In this document: positions 49,058-57,068 of the stretch, piece by piece | Layout of the letters: the number at the start of each line of letters is the position of its first letter | How positions within the stretch are numbered: the stretch's first letter is position 1 | Source of the DNA: a virus | Reading direction: 5' to 3' (one strand) | IMG/VR virus record: IMGVR_UViG_3300029319_007025 | Location: 1-62,818 of that record | DNA length: 62,818 nucleotides | Made by a program: the position numbers and the translations under genes | The notes under the pieces: generated by a model | The model's input: only the letters and a program-made list of their open reading frames with translations | Told to the model about the DNA's origin: nothing | Databases searched by the model: none

Positions 49058-50494
49058 ATGAATGACGATAAGACAAAAGACGTACACATACGTCTTGCCA
49101 TAGCGCGAAGAACAAATTGCCAACTCTTTGAAATGTTGTCAGATGTATTCCGTTCGCTTGTTCCGCTTGAGGATAACAAGTGCGAGACAATGGGTGTGAC
49201 ATATCGGAACGCATTGCATTACAATAGAGGCTTTGTGCAAGAGTGTAGTGATGGCGAATTGTTTTGGGTGTTTCTTCATGAAGCAATGCACATATTTCTA
49301 CAGCATCCAAAGCGCTTTGCAAAAGCGATTGGCATGGGACGCTATCCTTTGAGCGAGGTTTATAAACGTGTAGAAAAAAGCCCTGCGTTACAATACAAAG
49401 CACGGTTGTGGAATTGGGCAGCAGATCTTGCGGCGAATCAAAAGATAGAACAGATGTTCAATCATATGAGGATGAGGTATTACGCAATGCCAAGGTCGCC
49501 GCAGTACAAAGTCAGCCAAATGATAGAGCCAATGCCGGGCGGTTATTTGATGCCAAAGTTGTTCGGCTTTGCAAGCGGACAGACGACGGAGGTGTACTTC
49601 AAATGGTTCCTAAAGCGTCAGCAAAAAAAGCAAGACATTGTATCGGGACAGACACGCGGCAATGAGAACGAGTCGCAATCATTGAGCGAGCTTGAGGAAT
49701 TACAAGACAAGATGGACAAGATGCCTGGACGTGGTTCGTCAGGAAGTTCGGCAGGAGGCATACGAGCAGAGTGGGAAAAGAATAGTGATAAACAGGAGGC
49801 AGGTTTAGATGAGACACACATTGAGCAGGTGCTCAAACAAACAGCGAAGAAGATAAAAATGTATGAGCAGGTTCATGGCGCAGGAAGTGTGCCTGGGTTT
49901 TTGTCGGAAGCATCTGATGAATTGCTCGCGCCGCCGATTGTACATTGGACAACGCAGCTACAGAACAATCTTGAAAGCACAGTCAAATGGAAACGCGGTA
50001 ATACTCATTCGCATTATGGCAAGGCGAATCGTAGGCAAATGAGTATTGGCGGTTTCAAAGATTCGATTCCTATCTTGCCAAGCAAGAGGGCTGGTGTTCC
50101 AATCATCGCTTTGGTGGGAGACACAAGCGCAAGTATGAGCAGAGCCGAATTACAGGACATCATGGCGACAGCACAAGGCGTGGTCAAAGCGACAGGGGCT
50201 GAGTTGATCTTTTGTGCATGTGATACAAAGGTCAACGAATTGAAATTGCTGAACGATTGGACGGAGGCAGCGGGTTTGATGACAGGACGTGGAGGCACGG
50301 ATTTTCGCCCAGCGTTTGTCGCTTTAGAAAAACATGATCCACAACCTGATGTGGTCATATTTGTCACGGATGGCTTTGGGCCCGCGCCACATGAGCAGCC
50401 GGAATGGTGTAACGAGGTCATCTGGGTTCTTGTTGAAACATCAGCCAAGCCAACGGAGTGGGGTGAGTATGTTTACATCGAGGAGTTGAAGTAA
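49058..50494 (+). CDS. VWA-domain protein with N-terminal metallopeptidase-like domain (module 1)
   Basis: ATG 49058 follows AAGGAGGCGAGC. The 478-residue protein has an N-terminal zincin-like domain with LHEAMHIFLQH (HEAMH at 74-78) and a second part AADLAANQKIEQM as in DUF2201-type proteins. A Gly/Ser-rich linker (PGRGSSGSSAGG) follows. The C-terminal VWA domain has a complete MIDAS: DTSAS (355-359), GGTD (about 412-415) and TDG (437-439). DUF2201 proteins are usually encoded next to MoxR ATPases, as here. Substrate unknown. The next gene starts on its last base. Confidence 0.85.
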   Translation: MNDDKTKDVHIRLAIARRTNCQLFEMLSDVFRSLVPLEDNKCETMGVTYRNALHYNRGFVQECSDGELFWVFLHEAMHIFLQHPKRFAKAIGMGRYPLSEVYKRVEKSPALQYKARLWNWAADLAANQKIEQMFNHMRMRYYAMPRSPQYKVSQMIEPMPGGYLMPKLFGFASGQTTEVYFKWFLKRQQKKQDIVSGQTRGNENESQSLSELEELQDKMDKMPGRGSSGSSAGGIRAEWEKNSDKQEAGLDETHIEQVLKQTAKKIKMYEQVHGAGSVPGFLSEASDELLAPPIVHWTTQLQNNLESTVKWKRGNTHSHYGKANRRQMSIGGFKDSIPILPSKRAGVPIIALVGDTSASMSRAELQDIMATAQGVVKATGAELIFCACDTKVNELKLLNDWTEAAGLMTGRGGTDFRPAFVALEKHDPQPDVVIFVTDGFGPAPHEQPEWCNEVIWVLVETSAKPTEWGEYVYIEELK

Positions 50495-50994
50495 TGCAAA
50501 TATTCATCATTGACAAAGATCCGGTTCAAGCAGCGCGGGTTCAATGCGATAAGCACGTAGTCAAGATGCCGCTTGAGTGTGCTCAAATGCTCTGTACGGC
50601 ATTGCATCAATACGACGTTGCAGACATTCCGTATAAGACAAGCCACGCAAGACATCCATGTACGCTTTGGGTGACAGGTTCGCGTAGCAATTTCTTTTGG
50701 TTGGTCGTACATGGTTTGGTGCTGTGTTCAGAGTATACGATACGATACAAACGTCTGCACAAGTCACAAGAAGTCATTGAGTGGTGTATGAGCAAAGCAC
50801 ATCATATTCCTGAAGGCGCATTAACAGAGCCGCCACAAGCTGTGCCTGATGAATTCAAGCGAGACAATGTGATAACGGCGTACCGTGCTTATTATCATTC
50901 AAAAGTTTCATTCGCCAAATGGAAACGAAACAAGCCAACGTGGTGGCAAGGAGAAAGCTATGAAGAAGAAACCAACGGTCAAGAATTTTCCTAA
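50494..50994 (+). CDS. Putative pyrimidine-dimer DNA glycosylase-like protein
   Basis: The 166-residue protein has a pattern I associate with the pyrimidine-dimer glycosylase/DUF family. It opens MQIFIIDKDPVQAARVQCDK with HVVKMPLECAQMLCTALH, then HPCTLWVTGSRSNFFWL and a late YRAYYHSKVSFAKWKRNKP segment with WW. These residues may contact DNA. It may repair or process DNA in the host, or in the modified phage genome. The start overlaps the VWA gene stop by one base. Confidence 0.55.
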   Translation: MQIFIIDKDPVQAARVQCDKHVVKMPLECAQMLCTALHQYDVADIPYKTSHARHPCTLWVTGSRSNFFWLVVHGLVLCSEYTIRYKRLHKSQEVIEWCMSKAHHIPEGALTEPPQAVPDEFKRDNVITAYRAYYHSKVSFAKWKRNKPTWWQGESYEEETNGQEFS

Positions 50995-51271
50995 CGTAAG
51001 GAACGCACAGCCGTGGGGTGTATGGTTCACACATGCTTACGGACGACCTGCCGCAAGATGCAATTTATGTGGCAAGCAGTTTGGCAAAAATGATGAAGTC
51101 ATTGCCACAGCAGAATCAACCCAAACAAGCATAGGCATTCGGTCGGGATTATTTTTCCCGCCTGTATTACATCGGAAGTGTGCTTGGCACATATTCTACA
51201 ACCCATTATTTGAAAGCTACCACGAGGTAGACGAAAAAAGGAGAAGCAGTCATGGAAAAGACGAAGAGTAA
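50960..51271 (+). CDS. Small zinc-binding protein
   Basis: The ATG at 50960, preceded by AAGGAGAAAGCT, overlaps the previous gene by 35 bases. The 103-residue protein has a Cys pair (RCNLCGKQFGKND) and a later HRKCAWHI, which together could bind one zinc, as in small phage zinc-ribbon proteins. The N-terminus is basic. The next gene overlaps its end by 20 bases. No specific function can be given. Confidence 0.55.
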   Translation: MKKKPTVKNFPNVRNAQPWGVWFTHAYGRPAARCNLCGKQFGKNDEVIATAESTQTSIGIRSGLFFPPVLHRKCAWHIFYNPLFESYHEVDEKRRSSHGKDEE

Positions 51272-52307
51272 ACAATTTCAAAAAGAAAGGTTCGCTGAAA
51301 TCAAACAAGCAATCGCTTCCGAAGATTTGGAGCTTGCGGAATATTTGATTGAAGACGAGCACACATGTGAGTCGCTTCAAACAAAAGCACGTGGTGCGCT
51401 CGATAAAAAGAAAACGGAAATTGCAAAGCGGCAAAAAGCAACGCGGTTCAAGGATAACAAATTCGTCGCCGTTGACAGTGATGAGGGTGATGGCGCTATC
51501 GTATTTTGGAAAGGCGCAAGCCATACGGATAGACAGTCGGTCGCTGATGCATTGGCAAAACATTTGCCAGACATTGATGTTGATACGTACATTCCGAAAG
51601 AGGCAACGCCTGTCCATAGATTACGCTCTGCGATTGTTACGCTGCCAAAACGAAAGTACAACAAGCACAGCCTTGGTCAAGGCAAATGGGCAATCAGCGA
51701 ATGGGAAGTAACAAATTCTAATACCGTTGGTATTTCATATGATCCACAACTCAAAGCAACGATTGAGTCAGGCGAGCTAAGGTTCAGCGATTCAAATCAT
51801 CCATTGGTTCCCGTAGTCAAAGAGGTATTTGAGCAACAAGAAGGGCTTATACTTGGCGACTCGATACGCGACAACATTCGGAACTTTATTGAAAGAGAAT
51901 GCAACGCTGTTCCCATGGCGTGTATTGGTGGCGCACATTATGTGCCCGAAGCAAGTTTGGATTTGTGGCGTTCATTTGCAGAGGCAATGGTTGAGGTCAT
52001 GCCTGCTACGCTTGTGCGTGAGATAACGGTCTGCAAATCCGAGCGAACGGTTGAAGCCATTGCTAACAGCTTTATTGATGAAGCTACGAGTTGCATAGAC
52101 AAAGCAAGCAAGCAAATGGACGAAGGTCGTGGCAAGAGAGCAATGTCAAATAGAGATAAGGATCTTCATTCGTGTTTGGAAAAGCTGCAAGGCATCAAAA
52201 GCTACCTTGGCGTTAGTTTAGAAAAAATAGAAAGCAAGTTGCAAGCAACACAGGTTGCGGTTGTAACAGCAGCAGCGCAGCGAGGTAACAAAAGTGAGAA
52301 CGTATAA
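51252..52307 (+). CDS. DUF6744-like protein associated with the AAA+/VWA module
   Basis: The 351-residue protein has a helical N-terminus rich in Lys/Glu and a mixed core. The phrases TPVHRLRSAIVTLPKRKY and VPMACIGGAHYVPEASLDLW match my memory of the DUF6744 family (R-x-A-T-like segment, then a GG-YFVP-type motif). DUF6744 genes occur in phages near AAA+ and VWA genes. It has no transmembrane part. Its end overlaps the next gene by 14 bases. Confidence 0.45.
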   Translation: MEKTKSKQFQKERFAEIKQAIASEDLELAEYLIEDEHTCESLQTKARGALDKKKTEIAKRQKATRFKDNKFVAVDSDEGDGAIVFWKGASHTDRQSVADALAKHLPDIDVDTYIPKEATPVHRLRSAIVTLPKRKYNKHSLGQGKWAISEWEVTNSNTVGISYDPQLKATIESGELRFSDSNHPLVPVVKEVFEQQEGLILGDSIRDNIRNFIERECNAVPMACIGGAHYVPEASLDLWRSFAEAMVEVMPATLVREITVCKSERTVEAIANSFIDEATSCIDKASKQMDEGRGKRAMSNRDKDLHSCLEKLQGIKSYLGVSLEKIESKLQATQVAVVTAAAQRGNKSENV

Positions 52308-52983
52308 ATATGGCAAGCGTGGTAATGGCAAGACATGTTCGGAATGTGGCACTTGGGTTTTCAATCATAATGCTCTGAAGCATTTTAGTTCGGGTAATTG
52401 TAAGGCGCACCAAGCGCGTGATCTCATGGCTCAACAAGGCGTTGATGCTTTGGTCAGCAAACGTTATGCGTCTGTCTTTGAGCAATGCGGTGTTAGCTAT
52501 CAAGAGTGCATTGAACCAGTCGGACAATACAAGACGCGGCTAGCGATTCGTGCCCGGAAAGAATATGTATTTATGACACAATACTGGAAAGGCGCAGCTT
52601 TGAAACGTTTGCTAAAGGCGTTTACACACGATGAGCTAGTCAGACAACAAGGTCAGGTCATTTGGAATGTGTGCCAGGATTCGTTCCGTGAGTATTGTCA
52701 AACACTCGTAAATGAGCGGGACAAAAGCAAGCTGCTATCGTCAAGTGAATTGTATGACAGAACAAAGAACATGAGAGATCTTTTTGTCGAGCATCTACAA
52801 GCAATGCGGATTGATATAATTGAGGACTCACAAGCAAGACACAACAGCGAAACAGATAAAGGGACGTACATAATTGTCCATACTGAAACATACTTTGCTT
52901 TGCTAAAAGCTATTCGTGCGGTCTCACGTGAAATTGATAAGAGGACAAAGACAAGTGACTTCATCAAAGAAACGGTCGGCTGA
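52294..52983 (+). CDS. Zinc-ribbon protein of unknown function
   Basis: The 229-residue protein starts with a zinc-binding segment (KTCSECGTWVFNHNALKHF, with a Cys further on at SGNCKAH). The remainder is helical (RKEYVFMTQYWKGAALKRL, LLSSSELYDRTKNMRDLF). It may bind nucleic acid. It overlaps the DUF6744-like gene by 14 bases and the sigma-like gene by 29. The family is not recognised. Confidence 0.5.
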   Translation: MRTYKYGKRGNGKTCSECGTWVFNHNALKHFSSGNCKAHQARDLMAQQGVDALVSKRYASVFEQCGVSYQECIEPVGQYKTRLAIRARKEYVFMTQYWKGAALKRLLKAFTHDELVRQQGQVIWNVCQDSFREYCQTLVNERDKSKLLSSSELYDRTKNMRDLFVEHLQAMRIDIIEDSQARHNSETDKGTYIIVHTETYFALLKAIRAVSREIDKRTKTSDFIKETVG

Positions 52984-53587
52984 TTTAAGCATCAAGCAAA
53001 TTGATAAACTTGTGAGTCGAGCAACGCGAGTCATGTACAAAAAGTTTCCATACAGCGATGCCGCTGAATTGAAACAAGAAGGATGGATCGGTGTGCTCAC
53101 GGCAAACAATTACAGCGAAAGCAAAGGAGACATGAAACGTTACTTTTATGGCGCGGCAATCAATCAAATGAAAAACTTTATCACCAAAAGCCGCAGCCAG
53201 GTGTCTGGATGTTATTATGGTGCGCTTCAAAGATTCGATGACTTCGAGTATTTGAATCTCGATTCTTCGTTTGACGTTGCAGAGCAAGAAAAGCAACTTT
53301 TATTACTGCTTGATAAGGAGAGGCGAAAAGCGATAAGGCATGATCTTGAACATTTGTTTGCTGATGATACAGAGCGGGTAATTCAATTAGTTACAAAAGA
53401 AGTATCTGCAAGTTGCATTGCAAAGCAAAAATGTGTGTCAGTCAATAACATGTATAAGCAAGCAAAAAGATGGCGACGTGATATTGCCGCGTCTGTGGCT
53501 TTGTTCAATCATTGGCGTGAGCGTACACCATGTGCTGTTTCACATGCCATGCCCGTACGCCGTCAGACGAGCGACGTTCATTTCTGA
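52955..53587 (+). CDS. Putative phage RNA polymerase sigma factor-like protein
   Basis: A GTG at 52955 (AGAGGACAAAG upstream) is preferred over the ATG at 52916. The 210-residue product has a sigma-70 region 2-like segment: DAAELKQEGWIGVLTAN, YSESKGDMKRYFYGAAIN and QMKNFI, which resemble the core-binding and -10-reading helices. The C-terminal part has an HTH-like segment (SASCIAKQKCVSVNNMYKQA) that could serve as region 4. It may direct host RNA polymerase to the TAGACA/TATAAA promoters or to late genes. Divergent and moderately certain. Confidence 0.5.
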   Translation: MTSSKKRSADLSIKQIDKLVSRATRVMYKKFPYSDAAELKQEGWIGVLTANNYSESKGDMKRYFYGAAINQMKNFITKSRSQVSGCYYGALQRFDDFEYLNLDSSFDVAEQEKQLLLLLDKERRKAIRHDLEHLFADDTERVIQLVTKEVSASCIAKQKCVSVNNMYKQAKRWRRDIAASVALFNHWRERTPCAVSHAMPVRRQTSDVHF

Positions 53588-53608
53588 TAAAGAGGTACGT
53601 CCTCATAT

Positions 53609-53624
53609 CGTTCCACGTGAAACG
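53609..53624 (+). promoter_or_regulatory. parS-like site GTTCCACGTGAAAC
   Basis: Bases 53610-53623 read GTTCCACGTGAAAC, an exact match to the 14-base core of the chromosomal parS consensus TGTTNCACGTGAAACA; the outer bases are C and G. Weaker relatives are at 52921-52934 (GTCTCACGTGAAAT) and 46874-46884 (CACGTGAAACA). No ParB gene was seen in the phage, so host ParB would be the reader. Confidence 0.6.
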
Positions 53625-53671
53625 TTGAGCAGGAGCGCGTTGAGAGCGGCACATGACATAAGGAGAGAGGT

Positions 53672-55069
53672 ATGAAGTTTGAAGTAACGGTTGGTAACGT
53701 GAGAACACAGATCACACGCTATGAACATTTTGACGACCTCGATTGGTTTGAAGATTTTCTTTCCGTTGAGGATGAAGCAAGCAAGTTTGTACAGGTAGCG
53801 GGACGTGTAAAGCATATTGGCAAAGGCAAACCAATACGCTTGTTCTGTTATAACACACAGAGCTTTCCAACGGGGTTGCTACGTCATGTGCTACGACATG
53901 CGAAGTCCGATGGTATTGAGATAGACATGATTGATAAGCGAGAGCGTCTTATCACAACACAACACACGCTTGACTGGCTTCGTCCTATGCAAAAGAAAGC
54001 GGTTGAGATCGCTGTGCGTAAAATGAATGGCATACTTTGGATGCCAACAGGTTCAGGCAAGACAGAGGTTGCGATTGCGATTAGCGAAAAGCTCCAAGGC
54101 AAGTGGCTATTCTTGGTGCATAAAAAGGACTTGCTTCATCAAACAGCAGAGAGGTACGAGCGAAGAACAAATAAGCAAGCGAGCAAAATTGGTGATGGTG
54201 TGTTTGATGTTTCTCAAAACTTTGTTGTGGCGACATTTCAAACACTCTCTGCGCGGATAAAGAAACGAGATGAAGACGCATTAGCATTGCTTCGCTCGAT
54301 TGACGGAATCATGGTTGATGAATGTCATACCCTTCCCGCAAATTCATTCTGGGCGATTGCTATGAATTGTCAAAGCGCGTACCGCTTTGGGTTGAGTGGG
54401 ACACCCCTTGCACGTTCAGACAAGAAAAGCATTTATGCTATTAGCGCGTTAGGAAGCATCATATATCGAATAAGGCCACAGCAACTTATTGAGGCAGGGT
54501 TGCTTGCTCAACCAATCATTCATATGCCGCAGGTGTTCCAAGAATGTAAGCGACCAACATGGCAAGGCGTTTATGGAGAGATGATTGTCAAGTCAACGAA
54601 GCGGAACAAATTGATAGTTGAGCTAGCGCGTAAAGCAGAGAAGCCGTGCCTCGTATTTGTAAAGCAAGTCAATCATGGCAAAGCATTGGAAAAACGTTTG
54701 AACAAAGCAGGTATACCAAGCGAATTCATATGGGGTGACAAGAACACGCCAGCAAGGCAATCAGCAACGCGGCGACTTGTACATGGCGACACGGATGTGC
54801 TTATCGCGAGCAACATATTCCAAGAAGGTGTAGACATACCTGAGCTGCGCTCGCTCATAATCGCAACAGCAGGCAAGTCAGCAATCGCTGCCATCCAACG
54901 TATCGGACGAGGTATGCGACTTGATAAAGGCAAAACGGTTTTCCATGTTTGGGACATTTATGATGAAGGTAACCGCATTGCCGAAAAGTGGTCGAAGTCA
55001 CGCCACCGCATTTACGAGCGAGAAGGGTACGAAGTTGTGCTTGAACCATATTCATTATTTGAGAAATGA
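53672..55069 (+). CDS. Superfamily 2 DNA helicase, UvsW/T5 D10-like
   Basis: The 465-residue protein has SF2 motifs: MPTGSGKTEVAI (motif I, about 125-136), VDECHTLP (DEAD-like motif II), FGLSGTPL (motif III), and C-terminal motifs DVLIASNIFQEGVDIPEL (V) and QRIGRGMRL (VI). The N-terminal ~90 residues are a separate small domain, as in UvsW. It probably drives branch migration or unwinds R-loops, matching the UvsX/UvsY/gp46/47-like set. A strong AGGAGAGAGG site precedes it. Confidence 0.88.
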   Translation: MKFEVTVGNVRTQITRYEHFDDLDWFEDFLSVEDEASKFVQVAGRVKHIGKGKPIRLFCYNTQSFPTGLLRHVLRHAKSDGIEIDMIDKRERLITTQHTLDWLRPMQKKAVEIAVRKMNGILWMPTGSGKTEVAIAISEKLQGKWLFLVHKKDLLHQTAERYERRTNKQASKIGDGVFDVSQNFVVATFQTLSARIKKRDEDALALLRSIDGIMVDECHTLPANSFWAIAMNCQSAYRFGLSGTPLARSDKKSIYAISALGSIIYRIRPQQLIEAGLLAQPIIHMPQVFQECKRPTWQGVYGEMIVKSTKRNKLIVELARKAEKPCLVFVKQVNHGKALEKRLNKAGIPSEFIWGDKNTPARQSATRRLVHGDTDVLIASNIFQEGVDIPELRSLIIATAGKSAIAAIQRIGRGMRLDKGKTVFHVWDIYDEGNRIAEKWSKSRHRIYEREGYEVVLEPYSLFEK

Positions 55070-55176
55070 CTTTTTCAAAACATGAAATGCTTATTGCAAG
55101 ACAACTTGCAAGCGTACAATACGCTCGCCGCTCCGTCGTATACGTCGCCACCTGCGCCGTCTTTTGATACGTGCGC

Positions 55177-55214
55177 TCATACATATAGGCACCCAGGCGT
55201 CCACATACGTATAC
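55177..55214 (+). repeat. Two variant iteron-like repeats
   Basis: TCATACATATAG (55177-55188) and ACATACGTATAC (55203-55214) are variants of ACATACATATAC, found twice at 44840-44873 ahead of the sister block. Here the spacing is 26 rather than 22 bases. Confidence 0.5.
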
Positions 55215-55250
55215 ATACCCAATATTTCGACTTTTGCTTTGTTCAAAAAA

Positions 55251-55372
55251 AGCACTTTTTTCAATAAAAATACATGGTATGAAAAAAACCTAATGATTTC
55301 ATAGGTTTACAAACCAAGAAAAAAGCGCTTTGAGCTAGACACTTTAGAGGGTATCACCTAATATAAACACAT
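55251..55372 (+). repeat. 122-bp regulatory block, copy 2
   Basis: The block aligns with 44910-45031 over its whole length (about 78% by hand) and has the same end AATATAAACACAT. After it a normal leader and ribosome site precede the ATG at 55405, unlike copy 1. Confidence 0.85.
55336..55367 (+). promoter_or_regulatory. Early promoter, long-spacer type (copy 2)
   Basis: TAGACA (55336-55341), 20-base spacer with AGAGGGT, TATAAA (55362-55367). The leader to the ATG is about 30 bases and contains GGGAGAAAGC. Confidence 0.65.
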
Positions 55373-55404
55373 CAAACGAACACAACGTTAGAGGGAGAAA
55401 GCAA

Positions 55405-55737
55405 ATGAACAACACAAACAACATTCAAACATTCAACATTTTACGAAACAAAGACGCCGCAGTTGTTGCAGTCGCGAAAGTAATCAAGAAATTGCGATAC
55501 AACATCCAGAAAAGATTCTTCATTGTTGACTGTGTTGAATTATTCGAGGACGAAGTTCAAGGTCTTGAGAACATGTTCTTCGACGCATACGGAAGCCCAT
55601 GTGACAAGCTGTGCATGGAAATGGGTCATTTGATTGACATGGTTTGCGAAGGCGAGTGGACGGTTGAAGAGGGAGTTGATTCGCTTGAGCAAACATTGGC
55701 AGGGATGGTTTTGTCAAAAGAATCAATCCTTGGATAG
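55405..55737 (+). CDS. Early acidic protein of unknown function
   Basis: This 110-residue protein is helical and acidic (FIVDCVELFEDEVQGLENM, MVCEGEWTVEEGVDSLEQT). It starts after GGGAGAAAGCAA and is the first gene behind the second regulatory block. Its stop codon overlaps the -35 motif of the next promoter. No motif was recognised. Confidence 0.55.
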   Translation: MNNTNNIQTFNILRNKDAAVVAVAKVIKKLRYNIQKRFFIVDCVELFEDEVQGLENMFFDAYGSPCDKLCMEMGHLIDMVCEGEWTVEEGVDSLEQTLAGMVLSKESILG

Positions 55738-55763
55738 ACACAGGGTAAACGCTAACATATAAA
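55735..55763 (+). promoter_or_regulatory. Early promoter, 17-nt spacer
   Basis: TAGACA (55735-55740), spacer CAGGGTAAACGCTAACA, TATAAA (55758-55763). It drives the second AAA+ gene. Confidence 0.8.
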
Positions 55764-55783
55764 CAAGGTAAGGAGAAAGCAAA

Positions 55784-57016
55784 ATGGACAACCTAATTTC
55801 ATTCGATAACGAAGTCAACGCAATCAAAAAAGTAATCAGCAAAAAAGGGTCATTGGATCGCCGCGTGGCATATCTTCGTGGCGTCGCGGACATGCTCATG
55901 CGGGCATACGATGTCGAGAATCTTGATACAAACTGCAAAGCGTTCCGCGGCAGCATTACATTCTGGCTTGATGAGCACAGACGCGGCAAGTTAGACGGCA
56001 AGGCAAGCAAATGGTCAACGCAGCGTGGCAAGCAACGTCTTATCAAAAAAGTCATGCTTGAGATCGAATACTACGAGCACAGACGCGACAACGCCAAAAA
56101 AGACGAAGGCGAAAGCATTACAGTACAGGTCAACACAACAGCAAGCGCAGACGTCGAAGAATTGAAAGCGCAGTTGGCAGCGTTACAAGCGCAGGTCAAC
56201 ACAATGGGAGCACGTGAGCCGCGTTCCATCGTTATTACGACGCCAGAGGGCAACGAGCACAAAGTAGACGGTGCTCATCATATGATGGAAAAAGTTCTGC
56301 GAGCCATACAAGCAGGCTTCAAGAATATCATGCTCGTGGGGCCAGCAGGCACAGGCAAGACGACGCTTGCGAAGCAGGTGGCGAGCGCATTAGGACGCGA
56401 CTTCGGATTCCTTTCATTGTCGGGCGGTATCACGGAATCGCATTTATTGGGACGCTGTGTGCCATCATTGAAGGACGGGACGCCAAAGTTCTATCCCGCG
56501 GAATTCGTTCGAACGTACGAGCAAGGCGGCGTGTTCCTGTTAGACGAGGTTGATGGCGCAGATCCAAACGTCATGGTTGCATGTAACGCGGCATTGGCAA
56601 ATGGAATGCTCAAGAATCCGATCTCAGACACAACACATGAGCGACATGAGGACACGGTGCTCATATGTGCAGCAAACACGTTCGGACGTGGTGCGTCAGC
56701 GCAATACGTAGGACGCAATCCATTGGACGCGGCAACATTGGATCGCTTCATCGGTGCAACGTTTGAAGTTGGATATGATGCATCAATAGAAGAAAGCATT
56801 GCATCTCAGGCAGGCGACGTTGGGATCTCATTCATGCGCTGGGTACAAGCGGTGCGAAGCGAAGTGGAAGCATGTCGTATGCGTCGAGTCATTGGCACAC
56901 GAATGATAGAGGCAGGCGTCAAGTGGCTGAGCATCGGCGAGTCATTGAGCGACGTGAAAGAGAAGATGCTTGTTGGTTGGAGCGAGGACGAAAAAAGAAA
57001 GATAGCGCACATATAG
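55784..57016 (+). CDS. CobS-like AAA+ ATPase (module 2)
   Basis: The 410-residue protein has an N-terminal helical part with a coiled coil (VEELKAQLAALQAQVNTM, about 125-145) and a C-terminal AAA_5/MoxR-type core: LVGPAGTGKTTLAKQVA (about 185-201), a HLLGR segment, VFLLDEVDGADP (Walker B), ICAANTFGRG (sensor 1) and LDRFIGATFEV. Such genes in marine phages are often labelled cobS. With no cobalamin genes around, and a VWA-like partner next door, a chaperone role seems likelier. Promoter and AAGGAGAAAGC site lie just upstream. Confidence 0.85.
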   Translation: MDNLISFDNEVNAIKKVISKKGSLDRRVAYLRGVADMLMRAYDVENLDTNCKAFRGSITFWLDEHRRGKLDGKASKWSTQRGKQRLIKKVMLEIEYYEHRRDNAKKDEGESITVQVNTTASADVEELKAQLAALQAQVNTMGAREPRSIVITTPEGNEHKVDGAHHMMEKVLRAIQAGFKNIMLVGPAGTGKTTLAKQVASALGRDFGFLSLSGGITESHLLGRCVPSLKDGTPKFYPAEFVRTYEQGGVFLLDEVDGADPNVMVACNAALANGMLKNPISDTTHERHEDTVLICAANTFGRGASAQYVGRNPLDAATLDRFIGATFEVGYDASIEESIASQAGDVGISFMRWVQAVRSEVEACRMRRVIGTRMIEAGVKWLSIGESLSDVKEKMLVGWSEDEKRKIAHI

Positions 57017-57018
57017 GT

Positions 57019-57047
57019 TAGACACAGGGTAAACGCTAGTATATAAA
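57019..57047 (+). promoter_or_regulatory. Early promoter, 17-nt spacer
   Basis: TAGACA (57019-57024), spacer CAGGGTAAACGCTAGTA, TATAAA (57042-57047), right after the stop of the AAA+ gene. Confidence 0.8.
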
Positions 57048-57068
57048 CAACACATAAGGAGAAAGCAA

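Larger units (their letters stand above)
55070..55404. promoter_or_regulatory. Long intergenic control region before second early operon
   Basis: This 335-base gap has no good gene. It holds iteron-like motifs at 55177 and 55203, the second 122-bp block (55251-55372), its promoter and the ribosome site GGGAGAAAGC before 55405. No terminator is evident after the helicase gene. Confidence 0.6.

Noticed and set aside
55784-57016. Reading the CobS-like ATPase as a cobalamin biosynthesis gene
   Set aside because: No other cobalt chelatase or cobalamin gene is present and the partner is a VWA-like protein. General AAA+ remodelling is the safer reading.
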